A stretch of 64,000 nt of DNA from G965215055 sp965215055. GTDB lineage: Bacteria > Pseudomonadota > Gammaproteobacteria > UBA4575. Positions 37,545 through 45,734 of this stretch are shown here, in pieces. The DNA is taken from contig OZ244046.1 in assembly GCA_965215055.1 (NCBI GenBank), positions 1,615,648-1,679,647 of the forward strand, given 5' to 3'. Numbering within the stretch: the first letter of the stretch is position 1; each line of letters begins with the position of its first letter. The position numbers were made by a program, and so were the translations under genes. The notes under the pieces were generated by a model. The model was not told the DNA's origin, did not search any database, and saw only the letters and a program-made list of their open reading frames with translations.

Positions 37545-38798
37545 CTAAACACTCGCTTGCTTCTCAATTTCCGGCAAGGGGCGCCCCTCGGCTACGGCCA
37601 TAAGGATTGCTTCGACCTGTAATATGGTGTTTTTCAGGTCGAAACGCCTAGCTAGGTCCAAGCAGTTCTTCTTGATTTGCATCAGTTCTTGAGGATGACT
37701 GGCTAGCTCAGTGATGACATTGGCAAGGCTGTTGGCATCCAGTGGAGGAAATATGCGACCCACATTATGCCGGCGAACCAGAATTGCACCTTCACAACCT
37801 CCGCTAATGATTACAGGAATACCAGATGCAAGGATTTCATAAATTTTGGAAGGCATTGTTTCAGGTAGTTCTTTTGCCAATGGTACTAAAGCGGCGTCGC
37901 ATGAGGCTAGCATGATCCCGATGTCCGCCCTGGTTGCCGGCATCTTGAATGTAAGATTATTCAGTTGCTGATGCTTGGCAAGGTTCATGAGGGGCTTTTT
38001 GGTCGGACCGTCACCGACCATAATAAACTTGATCCGTGGGTGGTCACGAAGTCTTGATGCTGCTTCGACAACTACTTCAAGCCCCTGGAAAAGTCCGTGA
38101 AGTCCAAAATAACCTACAAGGAAATCGTCCTCGCTTGCCCCGAAGGTAGCTCGAACCTCCGAGCTTTTGAGCGAAGGCTGGAACATGTCTAGGTCCACGC
38201 CATTGCTGATGACCGTTGTTTCCACTTGTGGAAACCGTTTCCTGATATGTTCCATAGCTGCCGGACAGGTAGCTGATATTACATCGGACGACTTGTACCC
38301 GAAACGCTCCAATAGACTTAGAATCTGCAGGGAGAGTCTGCTGATCGGATAACCAAGCTGCACAGCGATTCCAGGCCAGATGTCCGAAACGTTCATGATA
38401 GTTCGTGCCTTGGTAATGCGCCCAATGGCTAGGCCAAACGGCACAAGAAAAAGCGGTGGACTATCGAATAGCACCACGTCCTGTCGGCCAATACGCCACG
38501 TGCCTAGCAACAGGCCCGATAATGTGAAAGACAGATAACTCCAAAAACGTGGTAGCATGTGGGAGGATTTGGAAGGGTATATCCAGGTGCGAGTTACTTG
38601 GATTTTCTCTATCTCTTCTATCACTCGGAGCTTCCACCGATAGTCTTTGAATACTCTTCCAGTCGGATAATTGGGCATAGCCGTGATTACCCGAATCTCA
38701 TGTCCCATGGCTGCGAGTCTTTTGGTCAACTCGAAGAGACGAGTTGCCGTGGCACCTATTTCCGGAGGGAAATTCAGGGACAGGACTAAGAGCTTCAT
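37545..38798 (-). CDS. Glycosyltransferase family 4 (WbuB-like)
   Basis: The start at 38798 gives MKLLVLSLNFPPEIGATATR, the standard opening of GT4 enzymes related to WbuB (fucosamine/acetamido-sugar transferases). The 417-residue product has the N-terminal Rossmann half with FPPEIGATATRLFEL and the C-terminal nucleotide-sugar half with VGYFGLHGLFQGLE, FIMVGDGPTKKPL and the Glu-rich motif LPSKI-like ETMPSKIYEILASGIPVI. It acts on the cytoplasmic membrane, adding a sugar to a lipid-linked glycan. It follows the UDP-sugar dehydrogenase in the same direction, 50 bases downstream. Confidence 0.9.
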   Translation of the reverse strand: MKLLVLSLNFPPEIGATATRLFELTKRLAAMGHEIRVITAMPNYPTGRVFKDYRWKLRVIEEIEKIQVTRTWIYPSKSSHMLPRFWSYLSFTLSGLLLGTWRIGRQDVVLFDSPPLFLVPFGLAIGRITKARTIMNVSDIWPGIAVQLGYPISRLSLQILSLLERFGYKSSDVISATCPAAMEHIRKRFPQVETTVISNGVDLDMFQPSLKSSEVRATFGASEDDFLVGYFGLHGLFQGLEVVVEAASRLRDHPRIKFIMVGDGPTKKPLMNLAKHQQLNNLTFKMPATRADIGIMLASCDAALVPLAKELPETMPSKIYEILASGIPVIISGGCEGAILVRRHNVGRIFPPLDANSLANVITELASHPQELMQIKKNCLDLARRFDLKNTILQVEAILMAVAEGRPLPEIEKQASV

Positions 38799-38848
38799 AT
38801 TACGTGACGTCCATTTACCAAGCAAACAGCGAAGTTGAAATTCTTAAT

Positions 38849-40114
38849 CTACTTTGTCGCCCAAAAACCATGTGGGTCAATGACTGGCCTTCCAGAAAGT
38901 CGGCTATGGTCCACACGACCAAATTCCCTATGATCGGTAAGCAGGGCAATTATGTCGGCAACACCCAATGCAGTATCAAGATCAACCAGTTCCGTTTTTT
39001 TATTATTTCCCGTAAGCTCAGCGGGTAAGGTAGAAATATATGGCTCGACCACCAGGACTCTTCCGCTTAATGACGCCTGAAGTTGTTTTATGATGGTCAC
39101 TGCCGGACTTTCTCGCAGGTCGCCAACATCCGCCTTGTAGGTGAGTCCCAGGCAGGCAACGACGGGGTTATCAATCTCCTTGCAGGCGGTAATTATCCGG
39201 TGCACGACCTGTTCAGGTTTGCTGTCATTGACTTGTCGGGCCGTACGGATCAAAGGTGTCAGCTTTGGTTTAGAATGAATAATGAACCAAGGGTCGACAG
39301 GGATGCAGTGCCCGCCAACTCCGGGCCCAGGCTTAAGGATATCAACCCGAGGATGATGGTTGGCAAGGCTGATTACTTCCCACTGGTCGATATCAAGGGC
39401 ATCGCAAACCAGTGACATTTCATTGGCAAATGCAATATTGACGTCGCGGTAGGCATTTTCTGCGAGTTTCACGAGTTCTCCAGTACGTGCCGTGGTCAAG
39501 TAAAAATTCCCCTGAACAAAAATCTGATACAACTCTTTTGCTGCAGTCGCGCAAGCTAGTGTAACTCCCCCAATCACTCGGTCATTTTTTACAAGCTCGT
39601 CCAAGGTCTGTCCCGGCAGCATCCGCTCGGGGCAGTATGCGACACGGATATCGCTGTTCTCTCCGTCCACGTGGGGAAAGGAGAGGTCGGGGCGAGCCTT
39701 GGCCAGCCGTTCGCAGATCGTTTCCATGGTTCCTACAGGTGAGGTAGATTCCACGAGGATGAGGTTTCCAGCTTCGAGAGTCGGCGCCAGTTCATCCACA
39801 GCATTGTACAACAGGCTGAGGTCAGGGTTGTGACCTTCTTTCCTGACGGGAGTGGGCACAGCGATGATGAATGCGTCTGCTTTAGCTGGCTTGCCCTGTA
39901 CACGCAATCTTCCGGCAGCAACTGCCCGGGATACCATAGTGTCCAGATTTGGTTCTTGGATTGGGGATGATCCTGAGTTGATAATCGCAACACGATTGGC
40001 ATCGGTGTCTACGCCAATCACTTTAGTGCCTTTTGCTGCTAACATCACAGCGGTGGGTAGTCCCAAATAGCCAAGCCCTGTGACGGAGATGCGTTTAATC
40101 GTTTTAGTCATCAA
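38849..40114 (-). CDS. wecC: UDP-N-acetyl-D-mannosamine dehydrogenase-like UDP-sugar dehydrogenase
   Basis: This enzyme oxidises the C6 hydroxyl of a UDP-sugar to a uronic acid in two NAD-dependent steps. The 421-residue product has the NAD motif VTGLGYLGLPTAVMLAAKG near the start and the central ENAYRDVNIAFANE. The catalytic Cys lies in GVGGHCIPVDPWF (about residue 270), and the C-terminal domain has LGLTYKADVGDLRESPA. The pattern fits the WecC/ManNAc group rather than UDP-glucose dehydrogenase, but the sugar is not certain. Upstream is a 412-base gap with a 25-bp homopolymer. Confidence 0.88.
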   Translation of the reverse strand: MMTKTIKRISVTGLGYLGLPTAVMLAAKGTKVIGVDTDANRVAIINSGSSPIQEPNLDTMVSRAVAAGRLRVQGKPAKADAFIIAVPTPVRKEGHNPDLSLLYNAVDELAPTLEAGNLILVESTSPVGTMETICERLAKARPDLSFPHVDGENSDIRVAYCPERMLPGQTLDELVKNDRVIGGVTLACATAAKELYQIFVQGNFYLTTARTGELVKLAENAYRDVNIAFANEMSLVCDALDIDQWEVISLANHHPRVDILKPGPGVGGHCIPVDPWFIIHSKPKLTPLIRTARQVNDSKPEQVVHRIITACKEIDNPVVACLGLTYKADVGDLRESPAVTIIKQLQASLSGRVLVVEPYISTLPAELTGNNKKTELVDLDTALGVADIIALLTDHREFGRVDHSRLSGRPVIDPHGFWATK

Positions 40115-40526
40115 CCAGTTTTTGCAGTATATAGTGTTAAATTAGTAGCAAACACTCCATATAGTAGTGCAAATGCCTATACAGCCAAGTGCCCTAACCT
40201 GGAGTTAAGTGTCTTTGCTTTGTTCTGGATAGAGATTCTGTAATCTACACAGTGACTCTTGACCAGTACATTTTGTGGCCTGGAATAAACGATTCGTTGC
40301 CCCCCCCCCCCCCCCCCCCCCCCCGACGCTGATTCAATCGACTTGCGACCAAATAGTAAATTGAAAGGCAGTGTGGAAATGGTTGTAATTTTCAGAAGGT
40401 GCTTGCCCATGACACAAGTAACAGCGTAATGCTGGCTAATTATATTGCATAAGACATAGCCTGTCTTGGAAAATGCCTTGCCTAGGATGTTTTTGTCAAT
40501 GCAAGCCATCGTCACAGTGACAAGTA
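40115..40526. other. Intergenic region with homopolymer, no convincing gene
   Basis: This gap separates the glycosyltransferase stop from the dehydrogenase start. It is AT-rich apart from the C/G tract. A minus-strand frame of 112 codons crosses it (40515-40177), reading the tract as eight glycines, but it has no recognisable domain and its composition looks random. The promoter of the dehydrogenase-glycosyltransferase unit could lie here, in which case tract length could change its spacing. Confidence 0.5.
40300..40324 (+). repeat. Poly-C tract of 25 bases
   Basis: This is an uninterrupted run of C from 40300 to 40324, 186 bases or more upstream of the dehydrogenase start (it reads as G on that strand). 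Tracts this long are unstable in bacteria through slipped-strand mispairing. Sequencing errors may affect the exact count. Confidence 0.9.
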
Positions 40527-41750
40527 CTACTTGTTCACCAGCTTTTTCAGTTGACTACCCAATAATTCTCCTTCGTTGGTATGCGTGCTTACGGCTGGTG
40601 ACAATGCCGCAAGGTTTGTCTGCCAGAGCTTCAGTTTTTCGATAGTTACGGCGCGAATCGAGTTTACCGCCTTCTCAATGTTATCATCCTTGATGACTAA
40701 TCCGATTTGGTGTCGGTTCACTTCATTGGCGTCCCCGGTGCAGGCTCGAGCAATCATAGGTTTCCGAAAGAGGCAAGATTGATAATACCGATTGGACTGG
40801 GCCCAGCAAAAGGGAATTTCGGGGGAGTAGCACGCCAGGACCATGTCCACGCTCCCGTATAATTCTGGCAGGTCCTCGGGAGAGCTGTATGCACCTCTGT
40901 ACTCGACGTTCGGGTTTCTCTCAAGAAATCGGTCGAATCTGTGGATTTTTGGAGACGTCACTCCAGCAATAACGATCTCAAATCTTTTGCACGTAGTCGT
41001 CAAAAGTTCGATTAAGTGCAAACTCCACTTATCTCTTATGGACCCAAAATAACCAATACGCAGCGGTCTTTCTTCAAATGGCTTTCCTCCCGGTGGTGAA
41101 ATTCCCTTTCTTCGAATCGCCACGGAGAACGACCTGTCACACTTGTTCTCAATAATCAGTGTAGGTGTCCCGACGTTCAGGATATCGCGATAGTAATTGT
41201 GGTAATTGCGGGTCGTTAACACTAAGAGATTATACTTCTTGGTTATAATTCCTTTGTCGATAAATCGGACTAGCTGGCCTTTTAGGTTACGGTCAACTTG
41301 GTGCTTTGCGATGTCATGTATTTCAAGGACGGCAGGCATCGCCAAGCCCATGCCAGCTAGCAAAGGCAAAATAGTCGTCCCTGTATGAAATACGTAAACA
41401 ATGTCGTTGCGGCGAATCGCGGCACGAATTTTAGGAACGCGCGCCATTATCTCAAAGACTCTGAGCCAGTAGATATTAAAATACAAGCGGCCTAACGACT
41501 GAACCCGATGATCTAAAAGTTGTCCTGGATAATAGTTGTTCTCAAAAGTAATGACTTCGACATCAAAGCCGGCTTCTCGTAACATTTGGATACGCTGGGA
41601 GATCACAGGTTCTATACTAATGGGCGTAATACAAAGGATTTTTGTTGCTTTCACGTCGGGTAAAATTCTTCCCGTGGAACCTGTGGCTTTCCAAAATGAG
41701 CTACCGAGGTAGGGACGCGGCAGCAGCAAACTTCTAAAATACCGCATCAT
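40527..41750 (-). CDS. Glycosyltransferase (GT4-like), probably phase-variable
   Basis: The 407-residue product from the ATG at 41750 has the two-domain GT-B pattern: KILCITPISIEPVISQRIQM at the acceptor-domain start, VYVFHTGTTILPLLAG, and the donor half with RIGYFGSIRDKWSL, FEIVIAGVTSP, VEYRGAYSSPEDLPELYGSV. The C-terminal part has CLFRKPMIARACTG, the usual sugar-nucleotide loop. The substrate is unknown. Only a poly-C tract precedes this ATG, so there is no Shine-Dalgarno. A second ATG at 41788 lies beyond the tract and would be in frame if the tract had one more C. The gene is flanked on both sides by C/G homopolymers. Confidence 0.82.
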   Translation of the reverse strand: MMRYFRSLLLPRPYLGSSFWKATGSTGRILPDVKATKILCITPISIEPVISQRIQMLREAGFDVEVITFENNYYPGQLLDHRVQSLGRLYFNIYWLRVFEIMARVPKIRAAIRRNDIVYVFHTGTTILPLLAGMGLAMPAVLEIHDIAKHQVDRNLKGQLVRFIDKGIITKKYNLLVLTTRNYHNYYRDILNVGTPTLIIENKCDRSFSVAIRRKGISPPGGKPFEERPLRIGYFGSIRDKWSLHLIELLTTTCKRFEIVIAGVTSPKIHRFDRFLERNPNVEYRGAYSSPEDLPELYGSVDMVLACYSPEIPFCWAQSNRYYQSCLFRKPMIARACTGDANEVNRHQIGLVIKDDNIEKAVNSIRAVTIEKLKLWQTNLAALSPAVSTHTNEGELLGSQLKKLVNK

Positions 41751-41751
41751 C

Positions 41752-41773
41752 GGGGGGGGGGGGGGGGGGGGGG
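41752..41773 (-). repeat. Poly-C tract (coding strand) of 22 bases at the glycosyltransferase start
   Basis: On the plus strand 22 G (41752-41773); on the coding strand 22 C, one base before ATGATG. Upstream, ATGCCTCAGCCTCAG leads into the tract in the frame M-P-Q-P-Q-(P)n. With 22 C that frame ends at CGATGA just at the downstream ATG; with 20, 23 or 26 it would run into the glycosyltransferase. The region 41774-42048 has no gene. Confidence 0.85.
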
Positions 41774-42048
41774 CTGAGGCTGAGGCATTCTTACTGTCGC
41801 TACCTGGTACTTCTTGTCCTGTGAGTTACTCTTGAAATCATCTTCTGGTACCGTTCATTATCGGTTTGTCCGGCTCCAAGAATCTGATTCGTAGCAACTC
41901 CTTCAAATATATAAGAATTAGCCTGTCTTATCAACCGAAATCCGGCTCTTGGGAGGAGCGGGAAAGTTTAGTTTAAGGGGTGTGAAAGATGGAAACTCTC
42001 AACCGGCGCAGGATCTTGAGTTAATCAATGAGCTGCCAGATGGCAGCG

Positions 42049-42067
42049 AAAAAAAGGAGATGGCTCC
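42049..42067 (-). terminator. Weak terminator after tRNA-Asn
   Basis: On the minus strand GGAG-CCAT-CTCC is followed by seven T. The short stem overlaps the tRNA 3' end. A stronger hairpin (GCTGCC/GGCAGC, 42032-42047) lies just beyond the T run. Confidence 0.3.
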
Positions 42068-42136
42068 CCGGGACGGGCTCGAACCGCCGACCTAGTGATT
42101 AACAGTCACCCGCTCTACCAACTGAGCTACCGGGGA
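42061..42136 (-). tRNA. tRNA-Asn (GTT)
   Basis: This 76-base tRNA with encoded CCA begins TCCCCGGTAGCTCAGTTGGT on the minus strand. The anticodon is GTT in CTGTTAATC, and the acceptor stem TCCCCGG pairs with CCGGGGA. Confidence 0.97.
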
Positions 42137-42219
42137 AAAGGATTCAAGGAATGGTAACGATTCGCTATAAGGTGGTCAATTTCAAGTAGCTTAATCCGGC
42201 TTGTGATAGTAGTACCCGC

Positions 42220-43398
42220 CTAAAGTGCCTTGAGTCGCGCTATGGCCTCTTCCAAAACGTCCATACTGGCGGCATACGAGATACGTATATGCCCGGGCGA
42301 ACCAAAGGCGCTGCCGGGCACCACTGCTATACCGGAGTTATTGAGCAAGTATTCCGATAATTCAACGTCATTTGAGACATTTACCACTTTTTCTATCATG
42401 CCCTTGAAGTCCGGAAAACAATAAAATGTTCCATCGCCAGTCATGCAGTGCACGCCGTCTAAATCATTCAGAGCATTAACGATAAAGTCATGACGCTGCT
42501 CAAATGCCTTGCACATGGTTGCTACACAGGCTTGGTTGCCCAGTAATGCCGCTTCCGCCGCCGCTTGTGAAATGGAACTCGGGTTTGAGGTGCTTTGAGA
42601 TTGGACGCTGATCATCGCTTTGATAACAGCACTTGGCCCCGCCGCGTAGCCTATGCGCCAGCCCGTCATGGAATATGCCTTGGAGACACCGTTCAAGATA
42701 ATAGTGCGACCCTTGAGTGAAGGGGTAGTGTTCAAAATGTTTGCGAACTGGCGCCCTCGGAACATGACGTGTTCGTACATGTCATCCGTGATGATATGTA
42801 CGTGCTCGTGCCTCTCTAAAACGTGGCCCAGTTCAGCCAATTCTTCTCTGTCATAGGCCATTCCGGAAGGATTGGAAGGGCTGTTGATGACAAGCAGTTT
42901 TGTCTTCTCTGTGATGGCCCCTTCCAAGTCGGATGCCGTGATCTTGCAACGATTTTCATCGCTGCCAGAAATGATAACGGGGCAAGCCTCGGTCAGTCGT
43001 ACCATGTCCGGATAGGATACCCAGTAGGGTGCAGGGATAAGAACTTCATCACCTGGATTGAGAAGTGCCTGACACAGATTGTAAAACACTTGTTTACCAC
43101 CATTGGAAACCATCACGTTATCGGTTTCGTAGTCGAGTTGATTGTCACGCTTGAATTTTGTAATAACAGCCTGCCTGAGCGTAGCTGTGCCGGCGACAGG
43201 GGTATATTTGGTCTTGCCGCTCTGCATCGCTGCAATGGCTGCTTCTTTGATATGCTCAGGGGTATCAAAATCAGGCTCTCCTGCCGCCAAGCTCAATATG
43301 TTCCCGCCTTCAGCGCGAATTTGATTTGCCCGTGTCGTTATTGCCAGCGTGGCAGATGGTTTAATACGCGAGACGCGGTCGGCTAGTGGATTTTCCAA
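42220..43398 (-). CDS. aspC: Aspartate aminotransferase (class I, PLP-dependent)
   Basis: This enzyme exchanges the amino group between aspartate and 2-oxoglutarate. The 392-residue product is of the Ib type. N-terminal RVSRIKPSATLAITTRANQI and LAAGEPDFDTPEHIK are characteristic, as are NSPSNPSGMAYDREEL and the Schiff-base Lys in ILNGVSKAYSMTGWRIGYA. The C-terminal Arg lies in HIRISYAAS. A TATAAT on the minus strand (43443-43438), 40 bases before the start, may be its -10 box. It is divergent from uvrB. Confidence 0.93.
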   Translation of the reverse strand: MENPLADRVSRIKPSATLAITTRANQIRAEGGNILSLAAGEPDFDTPEHIKEAAIAAMQSGKTKYTPVAGTATLRQAVITKFKRDNQLDYETDNVMVSNGGKQVFYNLCQALLNPGDEVLIPAPYWVSYPDMVRLTEACPVIISGSDENRCKITASDLEGAITEKTKLLVINSPSNPSGMAYDREELAELGHVLERHEHVHIITDDMYEHVMFRGRQFANILNTTPSLKGRTIILNGVSKAYSMTGWRIGYAAGPSAVIKAMISVQSQSTSNPSSISQAAAEAALLGNQACVATMCKAFEQRHDFIVNALNDLDGVHCMTGDGTFYCFPDFKGMIEKVVNVSNDVELSEYLLNNSGIAVVPGSAFGSPGHIRISYAASMDVLEEAIARLKAL

Positions 43399-43488
43399 AG
43401 GGGGCCTTGTTGTAGTGTGATAGTTTAAGATGTATTTATTATACAGTCGTAGCCGATTGTACCAGAGCTTTCAGATGGGATTGAGGAA

Positions 43489-45519
43489 ATGGCGAGGCAT
43501 TTTCAGTTAGATTCCGAATTCATTCCGCAAGGGGATCAACCAAACGCGATTGAACGTCTTGTCAACGGCCTTGATGATGGCCTGGTACACCAGACCTTAT
43601 TGGGAGTAACCGGTTCGGGCAAGACTTTTACAATAGCTAACGTGGTGCAGCAGGTACAGCGGCCTACGATTATTCTGGCTCCAAACAAGACTCTGGCTGC
43701 TCAACTCTACGGAGAGATGAAGGATTTTTTTCCCGATAATGCCGTGGAATATTTTGTTTCCTATTACGATTATTACCAGCCCGAGGCATACGTTCCTTCC
43801 AGTGACACCTACATTGAAAAGGATGCGTCTATCAATGACCACATTGAGCAAATGCGCCTGTCTGCAACCAAGGCCTTGTTTGAACGTATGGATACTGTAA
43901 TCGTAGCTACCGTATCGGCCATCTACGGTTTGGGTGACCCGAAAGTCTATCTGAATATGGTGATGCACCTCGATAGGGGTGACCTGATTGATCAACGTAG
44001 GCTGTTACGCCGTTTAGTCGAGCTTCAATATTCGAGAAATGACTTTGAACTACGCCGTGGCACTTTCCGGGTGCATGGCGAGGTTATCGACGTGCACCCT
44101 GCGGAATCGGAGCGGGAGGGTATCCGTATTGAGTTGTTTGACGATGAAATTGAAAACCTGAGTTATTTCGATCCTCTCACGGGAGAAATTATTCGCAAAG
44201 TACCACGCTTGACGGTTTATCCAAAAACTCACTATGCGACGCCTAGAGACGTTTTGTTGCGTGCAATTGAACAAATCAAAGAGGAACTTGAGGAGCAGCT
44301 GCATGGACTTGCCGCAGCGGGTCGCCTGGTTGAAGCACAGCGCCTGGAGCAACGCACCCGGTATGACTTGGAGATGATTCAGGAGATTGGCTATTGTGCC
44401 GGCATCGAAAACTATTCGCGTTATTTATCCGGCCGCCAAGCAGGTGAACCTCCTCCTTGTCTATTGGATTATTTGCCTGACAACGCCCTCATGGTAATGG
44501 ACGAAAGTCACGTGTCGATACCGCAGTTCGCAGGTATGTATCGTGGCGACCGTTCGCGCAAGGAAACTTTGGTGGAGTATGGATTTCGGCTTCCTTCGGC
44601 ATTGGATAATCGCCCTTTGAAGTTTGAAGAGTTTGAATTGCTTGCCCCACAGATGATTTATGTCTCCGCTACGCCGGGATTGTACGAGCAGGAAAAATCT
44701 GCTGCCATTGTTGAGCAGGTGGTGCGCCCAACTGGGCTGGTTGACCCTGAAATTGAAGTGCGCCCCGTCACGTCTCAGGTCGATGACGTATTGTCGGAAA
44801 TCAATCAGCGTGCACAAAAAAATGAACGTGTATTGATTACCACGCTTACCAAGCGCATGGCAGAAGACTTGACCGAATATCTGGCTGAGCATGAGGTGCG
44901 CGTGCGTTATTTGCACTCTGATATTGATACGGTTGAACGTGTCGAGATTATTCGCGGCCTGCGCAAGGGAGATTTTGACGTAGTGGTAGGTATCAACCTG
45001 TTACGCGAGGGGTTGGATATCCCTGAGGTTTCGCTTGTGGCGATTCTGGACGCGGATAAAGAGGGATTTTTACGCTCGGAGCGTTCACTCATACAAACGG
45101 TGGGCCGTGCCGCACGGCATATCAATGGCAAGACGATCATGTACGCCAATGAGATTACGGGATCCATGCGCCGCGCAATTGGTGAAACTGAACGCCGTCG
45201 CACTAGGCAGATAGATTTTAATAAGAAACACGGTATTACCCCCAAGGGTATTGAAAAGAAAGTGTCAGACATAATGGAAGGTGCGCGCCGGTCGCCTTAT
45301 GAATACGATGTGGGAAGATCGCGCTCCAAAGTTGCGGAAGACATCGTTGCTTATGCAGCAATGGCTCCGGAGCACGGTATGAAGCAGGTGAAACAGCTTG
45401 AACAAAAGATGTATCAGTATGCCAAAAACCTGGAGTTTGAAGAGGCAGCAGAAGTGCGAGATGAAATTATTCGTTTGAAGGATATTATTTTCGGAAAACC
45501 GGAAGCAAAGGCAAGCTAG
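43489..45519 (+). CDS. uvrB: Excinuclease ABC subunit B
   Basis: UvrB is the damage-verifying helicase-like subunit of nucleotide excision repair. The 676-residue product has Walker A GVTGSGKT (39-46) and the DNA-inserting beta-hairpin segment YYDYYQPEAYVPSSDTYIEK. Walker B is VMDESHVSIPQ, and motif VI is QTVGRAARHINGK. A C-terminal UVR coiled coil binds UvrC (QLEQKMYQYAKNLEFEEAAE). Length and motifs are complete. Confidence 0.98.
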   Translation: MARHFQLDSEFIPQGDQPNAIERLVNGLDDGLVHQTLLGVTGSGKTFTIANVVQQVQRPTIILAPNKTLAAQLYGEMKDFFPDNAVEYFVSYYDYYQPEAYVPSSDTYIEKDASINDHIEQMRLSATKALFERMDTVIVATVSAIYGLGDPKVYLNMVMHLDRGDLIDQRRLLRRLVELQYSRNDFELRRGTFRVHGEVIDVHPAESEREGIRIELFDDEIENLSYFDPLTGEIIRKVPRLTVYPKTHYATPRDVLLRAIEQIKEELEEQLHGLAAAGRLVEAQRLEQRTRYDLEMIQEIGYCAGIENYSRYLSGRQAGEPPPCLLDYLPDNALMVMDESHVSIPQFAGMYRGDRSRKETLVEYGFRLPSALDNRPLKFEEFELLAPQMIYVSATPGLYEQEKSAAIVEQVVRPTGLVDPEIEVRPVTSQVDDVLSEINQRAQKNERVLITTLTKRMAEDLTEYLAEHEVRVRYLHSDIDTVERVEIIRGLRKGDFDVVVGINLLREGLDIPEVSLVAILDADKEGFLRSERSLIQTVGRAARHINGKTIMYANEITGSMRRAIGETERRRTRQIDFNKKHGITPKGIEKKVSDIMEGARRSPYEYDVGRSRSKVAEDIVAYAAMAPEHGMKQVKQLEQKMYQYAKNLEFEEAAEVRDEIIRLKDIIFGKPEAKAS

Positions 45520-45575
45520 TTAAAATGACGCTACCGTTCGATGCTGCTCTATGTTAATTTCATAAACTTTGCCAG

Positions 45576-45652
45576 AGGCGCGTAGCTCAGTTGGTTAGAG
45601 TGCTACCTTGACATGGTAGAGGTCGTTGGTTCGAATCCAATCGCGCCTACCA
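45576..45652 (+). tRNA. tRNA-Val (GAC)
   Basis: This 77-base tRNA with encoded CCA begins AGGCGCGTAGCTCAGTTGGT. The anticodon is GAC in CCTTGACATGG, and the acceptor AGGCGCG pairs with CGCGCCT. It lies between uvrB and thrS. Confidence 0.97.
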
Positions 45653-45734
45653 ACTAGTTGAAATATAGCGGAGTAGTATATTCCATATTCCGAAAACAAG
45701 TGGCCAGTTGTAGCGGTCACCACTGGAGATCATC

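Noticed and set aside
40177..40515. Minus-strand 112-codon frame across the poly-C/G tract with eight glycines
   Set aside because: No recognisable domain, no ribosome site, random composition; frame depends on an unstable tract length.
42032..42047. Hairpin GCTGCC/GGCAGC as an intrinsic terminator
   Set aside because: The T run lies on the wrong side of the stem for either strand, so it is not a canonical terminator.
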